Source: Salegentibacter salegens (lineage in GTDB: Bacteria > Bacteroidota > Bacteroidia > Flavobacteriales > Flavobacteriaceae). Taken from it: 64,000 nucleotides of DNA. Positions 46,998 to 56,026 of the stretch are shown one piece after another. The stretch's first letter is position 1, and every line of letters begins with the position of its first letter. The notes under the pieces are model-generated. The model did not search any database. It saw only the letters and a program-made list of their open reading frames with translations, and was not told the DNA's origin. The DNA lies in the NCBI RefSeq assembly GCF_900142975.1, contig NZ_LT670848.1, positions 3,534,001-3,598,000 of the forward strand. Reading direction: 5' to 3'. A program made the position numbers and the translations under genes.

Positions 46998-47162
46998 ATG
47001 AATATAGTTGAAATGGAAAGACCGGCAGTTTTGGAAGAAAGCGAAAAGGAGCTGCAGCATGCAGGTAGTGAACTTTTTAAAACGCTTTGTTTTAATTGCG
47101 ATTTAAGGCACCACTGCACCTGGAAAGACAACAGAAAAATGTATTGTGAACATTTTCAATAA
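46998..47162 (+). CDS. Small Cys-rich protein (54 residues), unknown function
   Basis: A short gene reading MNIVEMERPAVLEESEKELQ and ending with a cysteine/histidine-rich tail, CFNCDLRHHCTW and then MYCEHFQ. The pattern C-x2-C-x5-C-x9-C with three histidines suggests a zinc- or iron-binding knuckle, though no named family comes to mind. It lies between a sigma-54 promoter and the dehydrogenase gene (12 nt away), which supports real expression. It could be a metal-dependent regulatory partner, but that is a guess. Confidence 0.7.
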   Translation: MNIVEMERPAVLEESEKELQHAGSELFKTLCFNCDLRHHCTWKDNRKMYCEHFQ

Positions 47163-47174
47163 AATTTTAAAAGA

Positions 47175-48455
47175 ATGATAGCGACAAAGTCAATGCCCAA
47201 ACAAAGTATGTATGATACGGTTATTAAACAGTTTAATAAAACGGCCGGCATCATTGATCTAAACCCGAATATTAAGAAAATACTTGAAATTACTAATAAT
47301 GAGATAGTGGTACATTTTCCTGTAAAAATGGATAATGGAAAAGTAGAGATTTTTACCGGTTATAGGGTGCAGCATAATAATGCCCTGGGACCATATAAAG
47401 GCGGTTTACGTTACCACCCAACGGTAGATGTAGATGCTGCCAAGGCACTTGCCATGTGGATGACCTGGAAAACTTCTTTAGCAGGTTTACCCTATGGCGG
47501 AGCAAAAGGAGGAATCCAGATAGATCCCAGAAATTATTCTGATGCAGAACTGGAGCGAATTACCCGTAGGTTTACCTATGCCTTAGGGGAAAATATAGGT
47601 CCGGAACATGATATTCCTGCACCAGATGTGAATACCAATGCGCAAACCATGGCCTGGATTGCAGATACCTATATGTCTACAATTTCAACCTCAGAGCGTT
47701 CTCAAAATCAACACGTGGTAACCGGAAAACCGGTTGGCTCAGGAGGTTTGGAAGGCCGCGACCGTGCTACCGGTTTTGGGGTGTATTTAACCACCAAAGA
47801 ACTTGTAAAATCTCGTGGAGAATCTTTAAAAGACAAAACATTTATTGTACAGGGATTTGGAAATGTAGGTTATTGGGCTTCAAAATTCTTAATTGAAGAC
47901 GGTGCTAAAATGATTGCCGTACAGGATGCCCACGCCACATTATTTAATGAGGAAGGAATTTCTGTAGAAAATTTATTTGAACATTCAAGCCCAAGAAAAG
48001 GTTCTATCCAGGGCTTTACGGAAGCAGAGGAAATGGATCCGGAAGATTTCTTTGGCCTGGAATGCGATATTTTAATTCCTGCCGCGCTTGGTAACCAGAT
48101 TACCGGCGATAATGCTTTCAAAATAAAAGCATCAATAGTTGCTGAAGGAGCTAATGGTCCTACAAACGAAGAAGGTGAAGCGATTTTGTTAGAAAAAGGA
48201 ATCACCATTATTCCCGATATTTTATGTAATTCAGGAGGAGTAATAGGTAGTTATTTTGAATGGCTACAAAATAGAAATGGCGAATTATGGGAACTGGACG
48301 AGGTGATGCAGAAATTAGAGAAAAAATTGCTTCAGGTGTTTAAAAAGGTTGAAAAAGAGGTTGGAGAACGAAAAACCGACTGGCGAACTGCCGCATATAT
48401 TTTGGCCATTTCCAGGATAGAGACTGCTTATAACCAGCGAGGTATTTTTCCTTAA
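47175..48455 (+). CDS. Glutamate dehydrogenase family (Glu/Leu/Phe/Val dehydrogenase)
   Basis: A 426-residue NAD(P)-dependent amino acid dehydrogenase. The substrate-binding motif is YRVQHNNALGPYKGGLRYHP, the catalytic lysine is in GLPYGGAKGGIQIDP, and the nucleotide fold has FIVQGFGNVGYWAS. Length and motifs fit hexameric glutamate dehydrogenase better than leucine dehydrogenase (about 365 residues). It would link 2-oxoglutarate and ammonia to glutamate, consistent with control by an NtrC-type regulator and sigma-54. It is the second gene of the operon. The coenzyme preference is not determined here. Confidence 0.9.
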   Translation: MIATKSMPKQSMYDTVIKQFNKTAGIIDLNPNIKKILEITNNEIVVHFPVKMDNGKVEIFTGYRVQHNNALGPYKGGLRYHPTVDVDAAKALAMWMTWKTSLAGLPYGGAKGGIQIDPRNYSDAELERITRRFTYALGENIGPEHDIPAPDVNTNAQTMAWIADTYMSTISTSERSQNQHVVTGKPVGSGGLEGRDRATGFGVYLTTKELVKSRGESLKDKTFIVQGFGNVGYWASKFLIEDGAKMIAVQDAHATLFNEEGISVENLFEHSSPRKGSIQGFTEAEEMDPEDFFGLECDILIPAALGNQITGDNAFKIKASIVAEGANGPTNEEGEAILLEKGITIIPDILCNSGGVIGSYFEWLQNRNGELWELDEVMQKLEKKLLQVFKKVEKEVGERKTDWRTAAYILAISRIETAYNQRGIFP

Positions 48456-48472
48456 TTAATTGTTGTGTAGAA

Positions 48473-48886
48473 ATGAAATATGATGTCATTATAATTGAAA
48501 AGGTAGAATATGAGCTTTTAAAACGTATAGTTTCCATGGCGCAATATTATAAAGATAGTACCTATCGTGCCTCTATAGAAAAGCTAAAGAACGAACTTGA
48601 TTTTGCTAAAATTGTGAGTGAAAAAAATATGCCCGAAGATGTGGTGAGATTTAACTCTAAGGTTGAAATCGCTACTCCTTTTGGTGTAAATAGAACATAC
48701 CAAATTGTTACTCCAGATCATAGCAATATTAAAGAAAATAAGATTTCTATTCTTGCCCCAATGGCTCTGGCCTTATTTGGCTATGCCCAGGGAGACAAGG
48801 TAGAATGGGAATTCCCTACCGGTAAAAACGCTATTAATATTATAAAAGTAGAACAGATGGTAAGGGAAATGAAAATGCAAAAATAA
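48473..48886 (+). CDS. GreA/GreB-like (Rnk-type) RNA polymerase-binding factor
   Basis: A 137-residue protein with a short N-terminal helical region (about residues 10-50) and a C-terminal FKBP-like Gre domain: VEIATPFGVNRTYQIVTPDH, ISILAPMALALFGYAQGDKV and EWEFPTG. The GreA coiled coil with its acidic tip is too short to be intact, so it fits Rnk-type regulators that bind the RNA polymerase secondary channel without cleavage stimulation. It lies 17 nt after the dehydrogenase gene and is likely in the same operon. Confidence 0.82.
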   Translation: MKYDVIIIEKVEYELLKRIVSMAQYYKDSTYRASIEKLKNELDFAKIVSEKNMPEDVVRFNSKVEIATPFGVNRTYQIVTPDHSNIKENKISILAPMALALFGYAQGDKVEWEFPTGKNAINIIKVEQMVREMKMQK

Positions 48887-48892
48887 GGGAAG

Positions 48893-49309
48893 ATGATGGA
48901 AAAATTTCAGGAACATTATAATGATGAGGAAATACAAATTTTAAGTATCCAATCTGAATCAGAAGACTGGGAGGAGCACCTTATCTATATTAGTGAGGAA
49001 ATTAATTTCTTCAGCAATATTTTAGGATCAGGCTTAAAAGAAACTGTAAGCGTAGAGATAAATAAAGAAGATGCCTCTTACTTAAAGAAGCAACTTGAGC
49101 TATTAAACAAAGCTAATGAGTTTCATTTAAGCACTTTCTTTGATTACAAAAATAAACTGGAAGGATTAAAGGAATGTGACGATGTGCAGTGTGAAAACTT
49201 TTACTTAAAAGATCACCTTGTTTTTAAAACTACACTTCGAAAACATTTTAAAGATTTCCGACAGCTTAAAGTTTTAATATTTAAATTCTTAAAAGTTAGT
49301 TTCAACTAG
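48893..49309 (+). CDS. Hypothetical protein, helical and acidic (138 residues)
   Basis: I do not recognise a family. It has no signal peptide or transmembrane segment. It appears mostly helical (EDWEEHLIYISEEINFFSNI, DASYLKKQLELLNKANEFHL) with a two-Cys motif (CDDVQC) in the middle. The general look is of a four-helix bundle similar to flavobacterial proteins found beside stress genes. It begins 6 nt after the Gre-like gene and is followed by a terminator, so it closes the operon. A start at the second Met (48896) is equally good. Confidence 0.7.
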   Translation: MMEKFQEHYNDEEIQILSIQSESEDWEEHLIYISEEINFFSNILGSGLKETVSVEINKEDASYLKKQLELLNKANEFHLSTFFDYKNKLEGLKECDDVQCENFYLKDHLVFKTTLRKHFKDFRQLKVLIFKFLKVSFN

Positions 49310-49343
49310 TTTTTAAATTTGACTGTGTTTGGTTGACTAATGT

Positions 49344-49371
49344 GGGGGCGGTTTTAATCGTCCCCTTTTTT
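49344..49371 (+). terminator. Rho-independent terminator closing the GDH operon
   Basis: Stem GGGGGCG with CGTCCCC (one G-T pair), 8-nt loop and a T-run. Confidence 0.8.
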
Positions 49372-49533
49372 ATTTTTAAAAATGAATAGTAACCTCTACT
49401 ACTCAGAATTAGATTGATTTTAAATTACAGAAATTTTTTATTCAAAATCACTGTAAATCTTCACTCCATATATTTGATGTAAATATCCTATTTACAGTAG
49501 TTTAACCAGTTCTGTTTCAGTTAATCCACTTCC

Positions 49534-49551
49534 TTATGATTGGGGTCATAA
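49534..49551 (+). promoter_or_regulatory. Crp/Fnr-type operator before the nos operon
   Basis: Perfect inverted repeat TTATGA-TTGGGG-TCATAA, with the same spacing as CRP sites (TGTGA-N6-TCACA). Its centre is about 41 nt before the start site predicted from the -7-like element at 49572. An identical pair of half sites lies before ric at 58991. Confidence 0.75.
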
Positions 49552-49571
49552 AATAAGATAGACATGTCGGG

Positions 49572-49579
49572 TAATTTTA
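49572..49579 (+). promoter_or_regulatory. Possible -7 element of the nos promoter
   Basis: TAATTTTA, one mismatch from TAnnTTTG, 24 nt before the ATG of the cytochrome gene. Its distance from the operator fits class II activation. Confidence 0.4.
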
Positions 49580-49603
49580 CCATCGAAATCAAAATCTATC
49601 ACT

Positions 49604-50119
49604 ATGAAATTAATTGTAAAAACAGGATTGGCTTTAGCTCTTATATTGTCTTTTATGGCTTGCGGCAATTCTGAAAAAGACGAAAAAGAAAACCTTCGCT
49701 TAGATGATTACTCTTCACAATCCCAGGAAAAAGAAACTGAAACCCCAAAAGCTGCTGGAGATTCTGGAGACGATTTGTCTAATAAAGGAATTGGACCAAT
49801 AAAATCTTTGGATTTACCAGAAAGCATTGATTCCGATATGGCAGCCAATGGAGCCAGTATCTTCAAAAATATGTGCTCTGCCTGCCACAAAATGGATAAA
49901 AAATTTGTGGGTCCTGCTATAGAAGGTGTAACCGAAAGACGCTCACCAGAATGGATTATGAATATGATTCTTAATCCCGAAGAAATGATTAAAAAAGATC
50001 CTATCGCCAAGAGATTAATGGTAGAGTCTAATATGGCAATTATGGCCAATCAGGGACTTGAAGAAGACCAGGCGAGAGATATTGTAGAATATTTTAGACA
50101 GTATGATGCCGAAAACTGA
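49604..50119 (+). CDS. c-type cytochrome lipoprotein of the nos cluster
   Basis: A 171-residue lipoprotein (lipobox SFMAC, Cys near 20) with a long acidic linker and one cytochrome c domain. Heme is attached at CSACH near residue 91, with a late Met (VESNMAIM) as likely sixth ligand. It is the first gene of the nos operon and lies 68 nt before nosZ, so it is a likely electron donor to nitrous oxide reductase in the periplasm. Confidence 0.88.
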   Translation: MKLIVKTGLALALILSFMACGNSEKDEKENLRLDDYSSQSQEKETETPKAAGDSGDDLSNKGIGPIKSLDLPESIDSDMAANGASIFKNMCSACHKMDKKFVGPAIEGVTERRSPEWIMNMILNPEEMIKKDPIAKRLMVESNMAIMANQGLEEDQARDIVEYFRQYDAEN

Positions 50120-50187
50120 TAATGCTCATAGAAGCTTGATTATCTACCTCTTAGTTTTGAACCACAATTGAATTAATACCTAACCAT

Positions 50188-52155
50188 ATGAAAACAATAA
50201 CAAATTTTATTGCCGTTTTTGCACTTGCCGCAATCTTTACTTCCTGTAACCAAAATGATGAAGGAGAGAAATCGGGTGCGATGGCTTCCAGTGCCGCAGA
50301 AAAAGTTTATGTAAGCCCTGGGGAACACGACGAATACTATGCTTTCCTTTCTGGAGGTTACAGTGGAAACCTAACTGTTTATGGGCTTCCATCGGGAAGA
50401 ATGCTAAAAGAAATTCCTGTATTTTCTCAGTTTCCTACCAATGGGTACGGTTATTCTGAAGAAACCAAAGATATGCTAAAAACCTCTTTTGGGATGGTGC
50501 CCTGGGGAGATTCTCACCACCCCGATATTTCTCAAACTAATGGGGAAATTGACGGTAGGTGGATTTTTATCAACGAAAATAACACCCCCAGAATTGCCAG
50601 AATAAGCCTGGAAACATTCGAAACCGAAGAGATTATTGAAATCCCACATAGTGCGGGTAACCACTCTTCTTCTTATGTTACCGAAAACACCGAATATGTG
50701 GTGGCCGGTACAAGATTTTCAGTGCCTTATCCTCAAAAAGACATGCCTATAGATGAAATGAAAGGAAATTTTAGAGGGCCCTTAACTTTTATCGCAGTAG
50801 GCGATGACGGCCATATGGAAATTGATTTTCAAATAGATATGCCCGGTTTTAATTATGATCTTTCTCACCCTGGTCGCGGCGAATCTCACGGCTGGTTCTT
50901 CTTTACCACTTATAATACCGAAGAGTCACATACTATGCAGGAAGTAAATGCTTCGCAAAATGATAAGGATTTTATCGCTGCAGTGAACTGGCAAAAAATT
51001 AGTGAATATGTAGAAAATGGAGGCGGGGAGACCATGGATGCCGAATATGTACATAATATATTTGATCACGATACTCAAACTACTATTTCTACCACCAAAA
51101 ATGAAGTGCTTAGAGTAGATCCTCGTGATGTACCGGGCGCGGTATTTTTTATGCCAACTCCAAAATCTCCTCACGGTTGTGATGTAGATCCTTCAGGAGA
51201 ATATATTATAGGAAACGGGAAGCTTTCCAGCGACCTTACGGTGCATTCATTCAGTAAAATGCTTGCTGCTATTGAAAATGAAGAATTTGATGGTGATGCT
51301 TACGGAATTCCAGTACTTAATTTTGAGTCTACCTTAGCCGGAACCGTTAAGGGAGCAGGGTTAGGCCCATTGCATACCGAATTTGATGATAAAGGAAATG
51401 CTTATACCACATTCTTTATCTCTTCTGAAGTTGTAAAATGGAAAGTAGGCACCTGGGAAGTTTTAGACAGGCAACCAAGTTACTACTCTGTAGGTCACTT
51501 AATGATTTCCGGAGGAAATTCAAGAAAACCAGATGGAAAATATATGATTTCATTAAACAAAATCACCAAAGACAGATATTTACCTACCGGTCCCGAGTTA
51601 GAGCACTCTGCCCAGTTGTTTGATATTTCAGGGGATAAAATGGAATTGTTACTCGATTTCCCAACGCACGGGGAGCCACACTATGCTGCTGCTATTAAAG
51701 CCGATAAAATCAAAGAGAGTTCTAAAAAGATTTATCGTTTAGATGAAAATAATCACAAGTATGCTGCTCTTAACGAGGGTGAAACCAAGATGGTTCGTGA
51801 AGGTAATGAAGTACACGTTTATATGACGACGGTAAGAAGCCACTTTGCTCCAGATAACCTTGAAGGTATTCACGTGGGAGATAAAGTATATTTCCACGTA
51901 ACCAATTTAGAGCAGGATTTTGATGTACCACACGGCTTCGCAGTTATTGGAGCCAATACTTCAGAGCTCTTAATTATGCCCGGACAAACAAAAACCATTA
52001 CCTGGGAGCCTAAGAAACCCGGTGTATGGCCATTCTATTGTACCGATTTCTGTTCTGCGCTTCACCAGGAGATGCAGGGTTACATAAGAGTTTCTGCTGA
52101 AGGTGCTAATACCCCAATGAAATGGGGCTTAGACGACGAATATACAAGTAATTAA
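50188..52155 (+). CDS. nosZ: Nitrous oxide reductase NosZ, clade II type
   Basis: A 655-residue copper enzyme that reduces N2O to N2. The seven-bladed propeller carries CuZ histidines, including GDSHHPD (H110, H111), and later SHGWFF, SPHGCD and GPLHTEF. The C-terminal cupredoxin has the CuA site CTDFCSALHQEM (C618, C622, H626, M629). The N-terminus is a Sec-type leader ending FTSC with no twin-arginine motif, which marks the clade II (atypical) group; it may be lipidated. The downstream nos genes have the order expected for that clade. Confidence 0.95.
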   Translation: MKTITNFIAVFALAAIFTSCNQNDEGEKSGAMASSAAEKVYVSPGEHDEYYAFLSGGYSGNLTVYGLPSGRMLKEIPVFSQFPTNGYGYSEETKDMLKTSFGMVPWGDSHHPDISQTNGEIDGRWIFINENNTPRIARISLETFETEEIIEIPHSAGNHSSSYVTENTEYVVAGTRFSVPYPQKDMPIDEMKGNFRGPLTFIAVGDDGHMEIDFQIDMPGFNYDLSHPGRGESHGWFFFTTYNTEESHTMQEVNASQNDKDFIAAVNWQKISEYVENGGGETMDAEYVHNIFDHDTQTTISTTKNEVLRVDPRDVPGAVFFMPTPKSPHGCDVDPSGEYIIGNGKLSSDLTVHSFSKMLAAIENEEFDGDAYGIPVLNFESTLAGTVKGAGLGPLHTEFDDKGNAYTTFFISSEVVKWKVGTWEVLDRQPSYYSVGHLMISGGNSRKPDGKYMISLNKITKDRYLPTGPELEHSAQLFDISGDKMELLLDFPTHGEPHYAAAIKADKIKESSKKIYRLDENNHKYAALNEGETKMVREGNEVHVYMTTVRSHFAPDNLEGIHVGDKVYFHVTNLEQDFDVPHGFAVIGANTSELLIMPGQTKTITWEPKKPGVWPFYCTDFCSALHQEMQGYIRVSAEGANTPMKWGLDDEYTSN

Positions 52156-52177
52156 TTAAAGGTTGTTTTTAGATGTT

Positions 52178-52222
52178 AAAGGAGGGTGGCGGCCATTTTG
52201 TTTGCGCCCTCCTTTATTTTTT
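52178..52222 (+). terminator. Terminator-like hairpin between nosZ and the downstream nos genes
   Basis: Stem AAAGGAGGG with CCCTCCTTT around a larger loop, followed by a T-rich stretch. It may partly stop transcription after nosZ, giving more nosZ than accessory message, or protect the nosZ 3' end. Confidence 0.75.
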
Positions 52223-52282
52223 AAAGCTTAAATACACTGAATTACATAAATCTCCAAATCTTGATTTACAAAATATAAGCTT

Positions 52283-52897
52283 ATGAAACGATCTGCAATT
52301 TTAATGATTCTCGGCTCGCTACTCTTGTTAGGCCTGTTTTATTTCCCATTATGGAATATTCAACTTGGCGCGCCCCAATATCCCGATCCTATGGGAATGG
52401 ATATTTTTATTAGCGGGATAGAAGGTGAAGAAGAGTTTGATATTCAGAATATAGATGGGGTAAATCATTATATAGGGATGAAGAAAATTCCAACACCAGC
52501 AGAAATGTGGGAATTTCAGGTTTTCCCGGTAGTAATTGCGGGAATGGCTGTACTTGGAGTGCTATTAGGGGTTTTAGGTTTTTTTAGAAAAATTCACCCT
52601 TCCTGGTTTTTAGGTTGGTTTATTTTAATGCTTGTACTTGGATTACTGGGAATGTACGATTTTAACAACTGGTTGTTAGATTATGGTACCGATTTAGATC
52701 CTAAAGCCATTATAAAATTAACCGATTCAGAAGGCAATCCCATCAACTATAAACCACCATTATTCGGTACTCAAAAAATTCTAAACTTTACCGCTCATTC
52801 TTATCCAAGAACCGGCGCTTACCTAATGTTTGCCGGCATGTCCCTAACTTTGGTGGCCTGGTGGATACGCAAAAAAGCTTTAAAAACAATTAAATAA
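52283..52897 (+). CDS. Nos-cluster membrane protein of unknown function
   Basis: A 204-residue protein with about four transmembrane helices (near 8-25, 80-100, 108-125 and 180-198) and an extracytoplasmic region between the first two. There is no metal-binding Cys motif; a few Met and His residues (GMDIFISG, VNHYIGMKKIP) could contact copper. It overlaps nosL by 1 nt. Proteins of this kind sit between nosZ and nosL in clade II clusters, but I know of no tested function. A role in copper supply or assembly is inference. Confidence 0.7.
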   Translation: MKRSAILMILGSLLLLGLFYFPLWNIQLGAPQYPDPMGMDIFISGIEGEEEFDIQNIDGVNHYIGMKKIPTPAEMWEFQVFPVVIAGMAVLGVLLGVLGFFRKIHPSWFLGWFILMLVLGLLGMYDFNNWLLDYGTDLDPKAIIKLTDSEGNPINYKPPLFGTQKILNFTAHSYPRTGAYLMFAGMSLTLVAWWIRKKALKTIK

Positions 52898-53301
52898 TGA
52901 AATTCTCATTTTACATATTAGCTATAGTATTTGTTTTTTCGGGCTGTAGTTTTGAACCTGAACCCATCAAGTATGGTGAAGACAATTGCCATTTTTGCCA
53001 AATGACTATTGTAGAGCAGGCTTATTCGGCCCAATTGGTGACCGATAAGGGTAAACAGTATAAATACGACGCTATAGAATGTCTGGTAAACGATATGCAT
53101 CAGAGAGGCTACCAAACCTCTTTTCTTTTAGTTTCTAATTACGATAAACCCGGTAATATGCTATCGGTTTCTGAAGCCGGCTTCATACAAAATGATAGTT
53201 TAAGAAGTCCTATGGGTGCAAACCTGGCGGCTGTTAAAAAGGAAAGTCGTGAGAGCGAAGAACTTCAGGATTGGGAAGAATTGAAAAACAATTTTAAGTA
53301 A
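52897..53301 (+). CDS. nosL: NosL copper chaperone lipoprotein
   Basis: A 134-residue lipoprotein (lipobox FSGC) that binds Cu(I) and supplies NosZ assembly. The copper-site motif CHFCQM near residue 27, the central DAIECLVNDM and the closing SPMGANLAA are characteristic of NosL. Its stop lies 6 nt before nosD. Confidence 0.92.
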   Translation: MKFSFYILAIVFVFSGCSFEPEPIKYGEDNCHFCQMTIVEQAYSAQLVTDKGKQYKYDAIECLVNDMHQRGYQTSFLLVSNYDKPGNMLSVSEAGFIQNDSLRSPMGANLAAVKKESRESEELQDWEELKNNFK

Positions 53302-53307
53302 TTTATA

Positions 53308-54543
53308 ATGAAAGCGGTGCTCTTCATATTCCTTTCTTTTATTAGTTTCAGCTTTTATGCCGCAGAAATTACCGTTTGTAAAACTTGCGAAATCAGTTCG
53401 ATAAAAAAGGCTATTGAAGTAGCCAAAACCGGTGATACGATTAGGGTGAAACCAGGAATTTATAAAGAAAATGATATTGTTTTAAAAGATAAATCTTTAA
53501 CTATAATTGGAGAAGGTTTTCCTGTGATTGATGCTGAAATGCAAGGTACAGCAATTAGTGTTAGCGGTGAAGCATTTAAAATTGAAGGTTTTAAGATCAT
53601 CAATATCGGCCGAAGCCATACCAGCGATTTTTCTGCAATTTTAATCAGTAATTCCACGAATTTTGAAATTAAGAACAACCGTTTCGATAATATTTTCTTC
53701 GGAATTTTAATTGAACGCTCTAACAACGGGCGCATTATTGGTAATAACGTAACTGGCAAAGCTAAAAGCCAGGCTCATTCCGGAAATGCTATTCATCTTT
53801 GGAAAACTTCAGAAATGCATATTGAAGATAATCACCTGGAAGGCGTTCGCGACGGAATTTACCTGGAGTTTACAGACGATACCGAAATTATAAACAATGT
53901 TTGTAGAAATAATTTAAGGTACGGGCTTCATTTTATGTTCTCAGATGGCAATACCTATTCCGGAAATCTCTTTGAAAACAATGGCGCCGGAGTAGCCGTA
54001 ATGTATTCTAAAGAAATTTTAATGTATCGGAATACTTTTAAAAATAACTGGGGAAGTGCATCTTATGGCTTGTTGTTAAAAGATATAACCGATTCTGAAT
54101 TGAAACAAAACACCTTTGAGGAAAACACCGTAGGCATTAGTGCCGATAATACCAGCCGAATAGATTATATAGAAAATAATTTTAAGAGTAATGGCTATGC
54201 GGTGAAAATTAGAGGTGGCTGTTACAGTAACGTTTTTAAACGGAATAATTTTTTATACAATTCTTTTGATCTTACTTATACCGGCCATAGCAACGAGAAT
54301 ACTTTTAACGGGAATTACTGGAGCAATTACTCCGGCTACGATCTCGATAAAGACAATTTTGGAGATATCCCTTACAGGCCTGTGAGTTTGTTTTCTTATT
54401 TAGTAGACAAAACGCCAGAAAGCATTGTAATGCTTAGGAGTTTGTTTATAGACCTGATTGAATTTTCAGAAAAAGTTTCTCCCATTTTTACCCCGGCCAA
54501 TGTGCTGGACGAACAACCTTATATTAGAAAAATACAATGGTAA
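53308..54543 (+). CDS. nosD: NosD, periplasmic copper-site maturation protein
   Basis: A 411-residue exported protein with a signal peptide ending FYAAE and a right-handed beta-helix of the CASH/NosD type, visible as repeated N-rich turns (NSTNFEIKNNRFDNI, ERSNNGRIIGNNV, KDITDSELKQNTFEEN). With NosF and NosY it is needed for CuZ assembly. It overlaps nosF by 7 nt, indicating tight coupling. Confidence 0.92.
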   Translation: MKAVLFIFLSFISFSFYAAEITVCKTCEISSIKKAIEVAKTGDTIRVKPGIYKENDIVLKDKSLTIIGEGFPVIDAEMQGTAISVSGEAFKIEGFKIINIGRSHTSDFSAILISNSTNFEIKNNRFDNIFFGILIERSNNGRIIGNNVTGKAKSQAHSGNAIHLWKTSEMHIEDNHLEGVRDGIYLEFTDDTEIINNVCRNNLRYGLHFMFSDGNTYSGNLFENNGAGVAVMYSKEILMYRNTFKNNWGSASYGLLLKDITDSELKQNTFEENTVGISADNTSRIDYIENNFKSNGYAVKIRGGCYSNVFKRNNFLYNSFDLTYTGHSNENTFNGNYWSNYSGYDLDKDNFGDIPYRPVSLFSYLVDKTPESIVMLRSLFIDLIEFSEKVSPIFTPANVLDEQPYIRKIQW

Positions 54544-55232
54544 CGGTAACGAATCTTCATAAGCGTTTTGGTACGCAACAAGTTTTAAACGGGCTAAACC
54601 TGGAGACCAATGTCCCGGGAATAATTGCGGTGCTTGGCCCAAACGGTTCAGGGAAAACCACGCTTATTAAAAGTTTGTTGGGTATGGTGATTCCGCAAAA
54701 AGGAGAAATCGCTGTAAATGGCAGGGAAATTCGCCGTCAAAGTGACTACCGAAAAGAAATTGATTACCTCCCGCAAATTGCCAATTTCCCCGGAAATCTT
54801 ACGGTTAAAGAATTAATTGGGATGATTAAGGATTTAAGAGGAAAACCGGCCCGGGATAAAGAATTAATTGCATTTTTCGGGATAGACGGATTTCTTGATA
54901 AAAAGCTGAGTAAACTATCTGGTGGTACTCGCCAAAAAGTGAATATCGTACTGTGTTTTATGTTCGACAGTCCGCTGGTAATTTTAGATGAACCTACTTC
55001 AGGACTGGACCCGGCTTCTTTAATTAAACTAAAAGAGTTGTTGCAAAAGGAAAAAGCAGCCGGAAAAACAATTATTATTACTTCTCATATTATGAATTTC
55101 GTGGAAGAAACGGCTGACAGAATTTTATTTCTTTTAGAAGGAGTGATCTACTTTAACGGTAGCATTACCGAGCTAAAAACACAAACCGGCCAGGATGATC
55201 TTGAACACGCTATTGCCCAAATTTTAACCTAA
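54537..55232 (+). CDS. nosF: NosF, ABC transporter ATPase
   Basis: A 231-residue ATPase with Walker A GPNGSGKTT, signature LSGGTRQK and Walker B VILDEPTSGLDP, followed by the H-switch in TSHIMNF. It should drive the NosY permease in a complex with NosD. It overlaps nosD, and 5 nt separate it from nosY. Confidence 0.93.
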   Translation: MVTVTNLHKRFGTQQVLNGLNLETNVPGIIAVLGPNGSGKTTLIKSLLGMVIPQKGEIAVNGREIRRQSDYRKEIDYLPQIANFPGNLTVKELIGMIKDLRGKPARDKELIAFFGIDGFLDKKLSKLSGGTRQKVNIVLCFMFDSPLVILDEPTSGLDPASLIKLKELLQKEKAAGKTIIITSHIMNFVEETADRILFLLEGVIYFNGSITELKTQTGQDDLEHAIAQILT

Positions 55233-55237
55233 AAATT

Positions 55238-56020
55238 ATGTTTAAAATTCTAAAGTACAGTTTTTTTGATCTTTTTAGAAGTAGGTGGAGTTTTGTTTAT
55301 TTCTTCTTCTATCTGTTACTGGGTTTGGTGTTATTATTTTTAAATAACGACCTTTCTAATGCGATCATAACCTTAATGAATGTTGTTATTGTTTTAGTGC
55401 CACTCATCGGGACTATTTTTGGGATTATGTATTTCTATAATTCACGGGAGTTTACCGAACTGCTTTTAGCGCAACCCATAGCCCGTAAACATATTTTTTT
55501 AGGGCAATATTTAGGCGTAGCTATTTCACTCGCCCTAAGTTTGGTTTTAGGGCTGGGAATTCCATTTATAATTTACGGGTTATTTGAATCTTCAGCAATT
55601 TGGGATTTCCTTTCTTTATTGGTAGTAGGTTCTTTTCTTACCTTTATTTTTACCGCTCTTTCCTTCGGAATTGCGCTTAGGTTTGAAAATAAAATTAAAG
55701 GTTTTGGGATGGCAATTTTAATGTGGTTATTCCTTGCGATTATATACGACGGAATATTCCTCTTGCTTTTAATGTATTTTCAGGAATATCCTTTAGAAGA
55801 TTTTGCGTTGGCTGCAAGTGTGCTAAATCCTATAGATCTAAGCCGAACATTAATATTGCTGAAGTTGGATATTTCAGCACTACTGGGATATACGGGGGCA
55901 GTTTTTAAATCATTTTTCGGCACAACCAAAGGAAGTATAATAAGTTTTGGCGTACTGCTGGCCTGGGTAATTTTGCCGGTTTGGGGAATGCTACGCCTGG
56001 CTTCAAAAAAAGATTTTTAA
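55238..56020 (+). CDS. nosY: NosY, ABC transporter permease
   Basis: A 260-residue permease with six predicted transmembrane helices and the phrase YFYNSREFTELLLAQPIARK, typical of NosY and related ABC-2 permeases. It is the last gene of the plus-strand nos operon, convergent with the Crp/Fnr regulator with only 6 nt between them. Confidence 0.9.
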   Translation: MFKILKYSFFDLFRSRWSFVYFFFYLLLGLVLLFLNNDLSNAIITLMNVVIVLVPLIGTIFGIMYFYNSREFTELLLAQPIARKHIFLGQYLGVAISLALSLVLGLGIPFIIYGLFESSAIWDFLSLLVVGSFLTFIFTALSFGIALRFENKIKGFGMAILMWLFLAIIYDGIFLLLLMYFQEYPLEDFALAASVLNPIDLSRTLILLKLDISALLGYTGAVFKSFFGTTKGSIISFGVLLAWVILPVWGMLRLASKKDF

Positions 56021-56026
56021 ACCGAA

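Noticed and set aside
48473..48886. Assignment as true GreA transcript-cleavage factor
   Set aside because: The N-terminal coiled coil is too short for the acidic tip needed for cleavage stimulation; Rnk-like fits better.
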